DNA of 64,000 nucleotides, from contig NZ_QAJG01000004.1 of the NCBI RefSeq assembly GCF_003046425.1, positions 31,001 to 95,000 on the forward strand. Direction: 5' to 3'. Under the pieces are notes generated by a model. It was not told where the DNA came from. It saw only the letters and a program-made list of their open reading frames with translations, and ran no database searches. Position numbers and translations under genes: made by a program. Source of the stretch: Leptospira borgpetersenii serovar Javanica. GTDB taxonomy: Bacteria > Spirochaetota > Leptospiria > Leptospirales > Leptospiraceae. Shown in pieces: positions 36,553-64,000 of this stretch (the first letter of the stretch is position 1; every line of letters starts with the position of its first letter).

Positions 36553-37248
36553 GTTAAAAGGATATTCTTAAATAAGAATAAGAGCGGGACTTAAGAATGA
36601 TATTTTTTCAATCCTATCGAATTCCACTAGAAGCCTATCTCAAAAATATCTCAGAATGATTGGAATCGGCGTTTTAAGCAAAGACAAAATATTTTTGAGA
36701 TAACTTCTACCTCTTATGGATATTTCTTCTGTCTCCATTTTCAAAGGATAAGTACGAAGTCATGATCTTACACTTCCGAATTTATGTCTTTGTTCAAAAT
36801 TTCATTGAATGGAAAAGGTCACAAAAAACTTCCATTCCAAATCAGAAAACCAAACAAAGTAGAATATTTTCGAGCATTGATTTTTCAATTCAAGAAGGAG
36901 ACACATATCGAAATGAATATATCGACTGCCATATTACGGTTATAAGAAAAAAGTAAATATTCTCAGTCCGAAAAATGTGACTCTATTTCGCCGAAATTTT
37001 TTGGAATTCGGGTTTAGGGAAAAAGATGAATCCAAAATTTGAAGACACAGCCAAAATCTTAAAAAATGAGAATTCGACGTAACTTAGAACTTGGCCCTAA
37101 ACTTAAGTAAAAATATCATCATGAATTTTTCACAAAACGAAGGAGTTCCCACATTTTATGTCGCCTTGACAATTTTTCCTGTCGTTTAAAATTGTAGTAG
37201 CCCTGCATTTCTGTTAAACTCAACATCTCGCTCCCTATGGGTCGGATC
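36553..37248. other. Intergenic region with inverted-repeat element
   Basis: It contains the 14-base inverted repeat at 36636-36702. A doubtful 64-codon frame at 36762-36956 was not called. Near the right end (37205-37240) lie TTAAACTCAACATCTCGCTCC and neighbouring bases related to the GAGCGAGACG repeat. Confidence 0.5.
36636..36702. repeat. 67-base element with perfect 14-base inverted repeats
   Basis: TATCTCAAAAATAT at 36636-36649 is exactly inverted at 36689-36702 (ATATTTTTGAGATA), with 39 bases between. It may be a small MITE or a hairpin-forming regulatory element. No T-tract makes it a terminator. Confidence 0.6.
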
Positions 37249-37806
<558 letters not shown>

Positions 37807-37818
<12 letters not shown>

Positions 37819-38080
37819 ATTTTTTTATACTTCTCCCGAAACCAGATATTTCACGCTCGAAAAGACGGAATACGTTCAAAAATTAATCTCGAAACTCAAC
37901 GAGTCAAAATCAGGAAAAAACTCTTCACTGACACTAAAAAACAAAACTTTTCGAATTTTATCTCGGAAGAATTGGATTACCGCTTCGAGCAATTTTTCAG
38001 AGCGACAATCTGTTGAAATAGGTAAAATAAATTTTCATTTAAACAAAAGCGAAATTTTAAAAAATCTCTTTTTTGAATAA
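37807..38080 (+). pseudogene. Small coding-like frame broken at a T7 tract
   Basis: From 37811 to 38080 one frame is open and protein-like (YFTLEKTEYVQKLISKLNES, LTLKNKTFRILSRKNW, VEIGKINFHLNKSEIL) but has no ATG, GTG or TTG start near its beginning. The ATG at 37807 joins it if one T is removed from the seven-T run at 37820-37826, giving a 90-residue protein. It ends three bases before the stop of pheT. No family is recognised. It may be a decayed or slippage-controlled gene, or a sequencing error. Confidence 0.4.
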
Positions 38081-38083
38081 AGA

Positions 38084-40492
<2,409 letters not shown>

Positions 40493-40497
40493 GTCGC

Positions 40498-40535
<38 letters not shown>

Positions 40536-40565
40536 CAAAATCGGATGTCGAGCAGGAAAACTTTT

Positions 40566-45789
<5,224 letters not shown>

Positions 45790-46210
45790 GCTATCATAGT
45801 TAGCAATGCACTGCCTCAAATACTAACATAACGTGAGTTCGATAAGTTTGTAATAAAAAAATCAAACCGTCGATTGCGAGAAGGTTCAGCGAACCGCGAC
45901 AAATCGTCTCAGACATAGAAAACAAAGTGACGACAATCGCAGAGGTGAGCCGAGAATATTCCGTAACAAGAAATTCGACTTACAAGCAGACTATTCGTAT
46001 TTTTTCTTTCACGCCTCTCTATGGATCGACGTGAACTCAGCAAACTTTTAATGATAAGGCTCATTTTTAAAATTACTCAAAATAAAAAATATCGAGCTAA
46101 ATTTCACAAAGTACAACAAGAAACACTTTTATTATAGAGTTTGCAACCGCTCCCCACCTTTTTTACGGCGAGCTCGAACACTTTTAAGACGAACTCTTAG
46201 AACTATTCGA
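45790..46210. other. Intergenic gap with possible repeat remnants
   Basis: Convergent genes flank this gap. A block with TCTATGGATCGACGTGAACTC resembles the general style of the repeats elsewhere in the window, but no clear element or gene could be supported. Confidence 0.4.
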
Positions 46211-46747
<537 letters not shown>

Positions 46748-46877
46748 ATCAGAAAACTATTTAAACGTTCCGATGAAAGGCAAGTTTAAAATATGATCTA
46801 TTCCAATAGAAGAACGGCTCTTCCATAATATGTCGAAATCAATCATAAATATCATAAATGTAGGATTTAAAACCGAA

Positions 46878-48209
<1,332 letters not shown>

Positions 48210-48452
48210 TAGGCCAATCTCAAAGATATAGAATCTCTTACAAGGTCATTTTCACCGATGAATGACCGTTTCAGTGTCCATAAGTTAAAAAAGACCGTTA
48301 GAATTTTACGAAATTTGTAAATCATACAATGGAAAATTCTCCGAGATTTTAGAAAGTTTTAGTAAGAAAAACTCATTAAGTCGATTTGCGGCTCGTTTTA
48401 TAGAAATCAAATTTATATTTGCATTTTTTAAAAATCTACATTTCCTTGCGCC

Positions 48453-49111
<659 letters not shown>

Positions 49112-49801
49112 AAGTTAAAAAATACAAAACCTGCCAAAGAAAGAGATTTTGAGTTTATAAAAATACAGGGCATCTCCTTTCAATCTAGGATCGAAAAAAT
49201 TACTCTTCCGCAACTTAGAACCGGTATCACTCTCCACTGTCGTTCGATAGTACTTCGTTTCGGTCATTGCTTGACCACACTTCGGTCGCTAGCGCGAAAA
49301 CTGTTATAAGAAGAATTCAGTAATCAGTTATAGAAGTATTTTGCTGAATTTCCATAGTCTGTAGCGCTCATTCAGAACAACATCTTTTTCTACGGATCAA
49401 TTTCAGCTCAACGTTTGATAATAAATCTATGTTTTCCAACTGCGATCCTCACCAATATACACTTCAAAGCATCAAAAAAACCAGGCCATCCGACATAATC
49501 TATAAAAATTTCATCGTTCTATTCGTCCATTATTCATAATACTGCATATTCGATTTTAATTTTTGTATATATTTATTTTTTATAATATGATAAATAAATA
49601 CTATATTTTTGAAAAAGCTAATGTTAACAAAATGCTTCAATTTATTTTTTTACGAAACAAAAGCGGAGAGAATTAATTTTCAAAACTCTATTATAAATAT
49701 TTGGATTAGCTCAATAGTTGACAAACACCAGTTTATAAAGTTACTCTTATATAATCCCCTTCAACCACACCAAAAAGGAAATAAAACTAAGAGAGGTTTG
49801 A
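49112..49801. other. AT-rich intergenic region before porin gene
   Basis: No gene is supported. A 40-base GC-richer patch at about 49240-49300 (GTACTTCGTTTCGGTCATTG, then ACTTCGGTCGCTAGCGCG) stands out but has no clear structure. The last 200 bases are strongly AT-rich and probably hold the porin's promoter. A frame at 49609-49872 overlaps the porin start and is not convincing. Confidence 0.45.
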
Positions 49802-51604
<1,803 letters not shown>

Positions 51605-52360
51605 ATCGCGACAAAAATAACTTTAATAATTTTGAATATACTTAACGAATCTGAAGGTGAAATTTTGTATAACATCCAAACGTACGAAAATGGCACCAAA
51701 AATTAACGACTGGATTTTCGTAAAGATATGGAAGTCCTCATAAAATCGCGTTTAATCCGGAATTGTTAGCTTTTTTTGAAGAAGATTTAGGATTTGTCCC
51801 AAAACGTAGGAACAATTGTAACGATCCACGGAGATTCTGATAAGATCGAATGGTTTTGGGACACGCTCTTAACATTCTAACTTTTGAAATAAGTTCATCA
51901 TAGAATTATTTTCACGTGTTCGAATCGTAATTTAAGGATAACGATTTTAAAATCGAATTCCCGCGTGAAATCTCGGTCCTGGGACCATTATCAAACGAAA
52001 AACTTATTTCATAGTAACGATCTATAGTTTCATTTCTAAATGGAATCCATCTTAGATTGGCAAATTTCGTTTTGAAATTTAACCATTTATAGATTCGAAT
52101 TTATTTTTGAAATCGATTGCACAAATTCTCTCGAAATCATTAGATACAGATCGTTTTACTCTTTTATCCTTGTGTAAATAAACGATCCTAAAATCGTAGT
52201 AAAAATAAACGTCTCATTAACGAGGACGTAGAATTTTTCCTGGTTCCAATTTTCCTCTCTTCGATCCGCTTTTTAATCTTCCGGATAGTTCATCTTGAAA
52301 ATTCAAAGTATTAGAGGTTCCCGGAAGCGGGCAATTCATCGTTTTAAAAGGAACATCTCT
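51605..52360. other. Intergenic region and leader of the DEAD-box gene
   Basis: A 69-base repeat with inverted ends lies at 51795-51863. The next 490 bases to the helicase start are AT-rich and hold no gene; a long mRNA leader is typical for cold-induced helicases, but no specific element was identified. Confidence 0.45.
51795..51863. repeat. Short GTCCCAAAAC-type inverted-repeat element
   Basis: TGTCCCAAAAC at 51795-51805 is exactly inverted at 51853-51863 (GTTTTGGGACA), with 47 bases between. It shares its ends with the elements at 22930-23093 and 35840-35850. Confidence 0.65.
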
Positions 52361-53902
<1,542 letters not shown>

Positions 53903-53917
53903 GATTCGATTTCAAGG

Positions 53918-53944
53918 AAAGAATCCTCTTAAAATTCTTTTTTA
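53918..53944 (+). terminator. AT-rich terminator after DEAD-box gene
   Basis: AAAGAAT and ATTCTTT form a 7-base-pair stem around nine bases, followed by T residues, 15 bases after the stop. The stem is A-T rich, so strength is uncertain. Confidence 0.45.
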
Positions 53945-54009
53945 AACCGGAAATTTATGCCGAAATTAAAAATAGAAATCGTCCTCTGTCGAAAGGGCGA
54001 TCGGGCATT

Positions 54010-55335
<1,326 letters not shown>

Positions 55336-55351
55336 AAATAGAACCACAAAT

Positions 55352-55640
55352 TAAGACAAAATGGTGCCCCTTCTCTTCTGGGCTTGAAAACCGTGGGTTA
55401 GATACAAGGTATTTACCATAAAACAAGAAAACTAACAGAAGGAATTAAGGGCTTGTCCATTCAGAAGACAGAAGACTGACGAACTCGTTTCGCTCGTTCT
55501 AGACAGAGGACAGAAACGGAGGAGTTATTACATCACGGATTTAGAATGCAGTTTACGAAGATAAAAAGCGAACAAAAGCAAACTGCATTAGCAAAGCCCA
55601 CTGCCATCAGTCTTCTGAATGTGGGAACTTCTAGATTTTT
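55352..55640. repeat. Composite of TTAAGACAAAATGG and TTCAGAAGAC repeats
   Basis: Bases 55352-55450 match the family also found at 10775-10970 and 44487-44580; here it is uninterrupted. Bases 55450-55597 match 6972-7118 (shared blocks GAAGACTGACGAACTCG, CGCTCGTTCT, GGACAGAAACGGAGGAG, AAAAGCAAACTGCA). The right part contains CATCAGTCTTCTGAATGT, as in 507-600. The end lies near ATTTTGGGACAAG at 55673-55685. Confidence 0.7.
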
Positions 55641-55754
55641 GTGAAAAGTTCACGATTATATTTCTACCTAAATTTTGGGACAAGTCCTAAGTAACTCTCG
55701 CTCTTTTCAAAAGTTTATCCAAAAGCGAAGGTGAGAATCGACTGATCCAATACG

Positions 55755-56536
<782 letters not shown>

Positions 56537-56636
56537 GCAGAAAAATCTTTTAGCGAATCCGGTCTTATTAAAAGATGCCCCAAAAGAATCCGAAAATGTT
56601 TTGTTTAAAAATGTTCCTTCGGAATAAGAGGTTTTA

Positions 56637-57275
<639 letters not shown>

Positions 57276-57410
57276 ATTATTTCCGTCGTTCTTGTTTTAC
57301 AACCGATCTATACTTAGGTAGGATTTTCATGAGCACGATTGATGATACTGTAGTTTTCTAAAGCAAACTCCTGTTTTACAAAAACTACGGTAAGGTTCTT
57401 CTTACTTCGA

Positions 57411-57513
<103 letters not shown>

Positions 57514-57525
57514 TACCGTAAACTC

Positions 57526-59571
<2,046 letters not shown>

Positions 59572-59660
59572 AGTCCGTCCTAAATCCCATCGGGCGACCC
59601 GTTGGAAGCGAGATGTTGAGTTTCACAAAAACGTATTGTTATGATTCGACACAAACCCTT

Positions 59661-60218
<558 letters not shown>

Positions 60219-60391
60219 AATCTCTCTTTCTAGTTCCATTTTGCGTAATTTTATCGAAACGTAGGTCTTCTATAAAATCGTTCTATTTCGTTGTTTTCAC
60301 CAAAGAAAATTTGTAACATTTTTCTTTTTCTATGTTCGGGAAAAAATGTTTCAATTCCTTCGTCCTATGTAATTCTCACTCCTTAGAAACT

Positions 60392-61642
<1,251 letters not shown>

Positions 61643-61757
61643 GAATGAAATCGGCTTTTTGAAAAAAATCAATTGCGGTGGTCTTAGAGCCGCCTCAAAA
61701 CCTGAAGAAAAATATCTCTAAATATTCTATTGTTTTTTGATTTTATAGAGGCGCCCT

Positions 61758-62279
<522 letters not shown>

Positions 62280-62431
62280 AAAGGGCCTATAAAGTATTTT
62301 TTGAACTATACTTCAACTTTACGGCTCCCGTCAATCCAATCCCGATTTCAAAACAATTGAAAAAGAGTGCAGATTCAGCTTGGAAATTAAAAGTTGGAAC
62401 AAATCTCCCGTCGTTTTTGGAGGGAACTCAT

Positions 62432-63243
<812 letters not shown>

Positions 63244-63247
<4 letters not shown>

Positions 63248-63627
63248 ACGGACCGAATTCACTCGAAAAAAGAATCGAACGAACCGAAACTTTGATTTCT
63301 ATCCTCTCCAAAGAGTTTTTTTTGAAGTTAAAATCGGATTTGGAAGAATGGCCGCGAACGTACGAATTTACTCATTTGGAAAAAAACTATAAAGCGATGT
63401 TTTCCGTTTTCGGTTCCTTTACTTTGAGCGATCTAAAACAAACAGTCGGCTTTTCTCCAATTTATTACCTTAGTTTATGCAATAATGGTTACCAACAACT
63501 TGTTTGGACTAAACCGGACGGAGAAATCATGGACGACCCAAAACAAATCTTTGATGAATTGAGAAAACATATTCAAATTTTCGAGACTTCGATTTCAAAA
63601 ACCCATCTGAGAGAAAAACAAGCTTGA
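63244..63627 (+). CDS. Small protein of unknown function, coupled to mazG
   Basis: The 127-residue protein overlaps the mazG stop by four bases (ATGA), so it is translated with it. It has no signal peptide or TM segment. Segments [18 protein letters not shown] and [20 protein letters not shown] suggest a compact alpha/beta protein, and the second resembles partner-binding domains of signalling proteins only loosely. No family is recognised. Confidence 0.7.
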
Positions 63628-64000
63628 AGCTACTCATTTTAGATTCCGGTACAACCTTCAGAAAGATCATATCGTCTTTTTTTCCCGCGGAAGACTTTCA
63701 AATCGTCGAAGCGGGTTCGGCAAAAGAAGGATTAGATCTTACGTTTCGGGAAAATTTCGATTTAATTACGATCGGAATGATTCTTCCGGACTCGGACGGA
63801 TTTACGATCTGTAAAACCATACGAAACGACTTACGGGAAAATAAATATAATGCATGCAAAAATTCTAAAATATATCTCGTTACTTCCGGAGATGTCGAAT
63901 CAAACCGTACAAAATCTATGGAATTCGGATTTGACGGAATTTTTCCGAAGCCATCGGGAATCGAAGAATTGAAATTAGTAATTAAGGAAATTATAAAATT
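63624..64000 (+). CDS. Receiver-domain protein lacking the phosphoacceptor Asp, 3' end outside window
   Basis: The 125 visible residues form a CheY-like receiver domain: [13 protein letters not shown], the [12 protein letters not shown] loop with the conserved Lys, and LVTSGD with the conserved Thr. At the phosphorylation site, [15 protein letters not shown] has Gly (G51, codon 63774-63776) where Asp is expected, and the acidic pair at the start is reduced to one Asp. It is probably an atypical receiver that does not accept phosphate. The TTG start overlaps the preceding stop by four bases (TTGA), with GAGAG upstream. The gene continues past the right edge. Confidence 0.75.
   Translation, partial: MKLLILDSGTTFRKIISSFFPAEDFQIVEAGSAKEGLDLTFRENFDLITIGMILPDSDGFTICKTIRNDLRENKYNACKNSKIYLVTSGDVESNRTKSMEFGFDGIFPKPSGIEELKLVIKEIIK

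Noticed and set aside
36762..36956. 64-codon frame ending in DCHITVIRKK
   Set aside because: Short, with a weak start; the sequence is not convincing as a protein and no family is recognised.

Overview
The window reads as chromosomal DNA of a spirochaete of the genus Leptospira, probably from the pathogenic branch. This is inferred from sequence style and gene families, not from a database match. The DNA is AT-rich, several genes start with TTG or GTG behind a clear GGAG/AGAGG ribosome site, many exported proteins and spirochaete-type lipoproteins are present, large 7TM-SpoIIE phosphatases occur, and intergenic regions are full of short dispersed inverted repeats. There is no rRNA, no prophage, no transposase gene and no CRISPR array. 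One tRNA (Thr, CGT anticodon) is present.

Layout. 0-4.5 kb: start of a TolC-like gene, an HAE1-type RND pump and a divergent TetR regulator. 4.6-10.6 kb: an extended SDR, a DegT/DnrJ-family protein lacking the catalytic lysine, and a second large RND pump. 10.6-12 kb: a repeat-rich gap. 12-20 kb: a PAS histidine kinase, a crotonase, a DUF3052 protein, a sulfatase-fold membrane or lipoprotein enzyme, a monoglyceride-lipase-like hydrolase, an overlapping HadA/HadB-like dehydratase pair and a DUF4349 lipoprotein. 20-29 kb: two 7TM-SpoIIE phosphatases (one with C-terminal TPRs) flanking a decaying region, a TPR lipoprotein, a DUF2062 pseudogene and a ketopantoate-reductase-like enzyme. 29-33 kb: GT51 transglycosylase, RibD-C reductase and BFD-type 2Fe-2S protein in one run, a UMF1 transporter and a small protein. 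33-46 kb: an exported Leptospira-type protein, an ATP-grasp-like protein, a lone cytochrome oxidase subunit IV, a lipoprotein, gamma-carbonic anhydrase, pheT, a SNF2 helicase, queE and a lipid-A-type acyltransferase. 46-64 kb: ppa, an organophosphate antiporter, a DUF3052-OmdA fusion, an alginate-export-type porin, a DEAD-box helicase, a formylglycine-enzyme-fold protein, a frameshifted SDR, tRNA-Thr, an AEC transporter overlapping an ankyrin protein, a LOG protein, an outer-membrane protein, a DUF6580 protein, mazG, a small protein and the start of a degenerate receiver protein.

How it fits together. Most of the window is ordinary chromosome: envelope and efflux, signalling and housekeeping. 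The unusual content is of three kinds. First, enzymes or signalling proteins whose key residues are changed: the DegT protein (Lys to Gln), the receiver (Asp to Gly), QueE (cysteine motif CX3CX9C) and the sulfatase-fold protein (Thr at the nucleophile position). Second, gene decay: three reading frames each broken at a homopolymer tract, plus a DUF2062 remnant. Third, MITE-like repeats without transposase, one of which has been split by a separate 107-base inverted-repeat element. No clear new multi-gene defence or biosynthetic system was seen.
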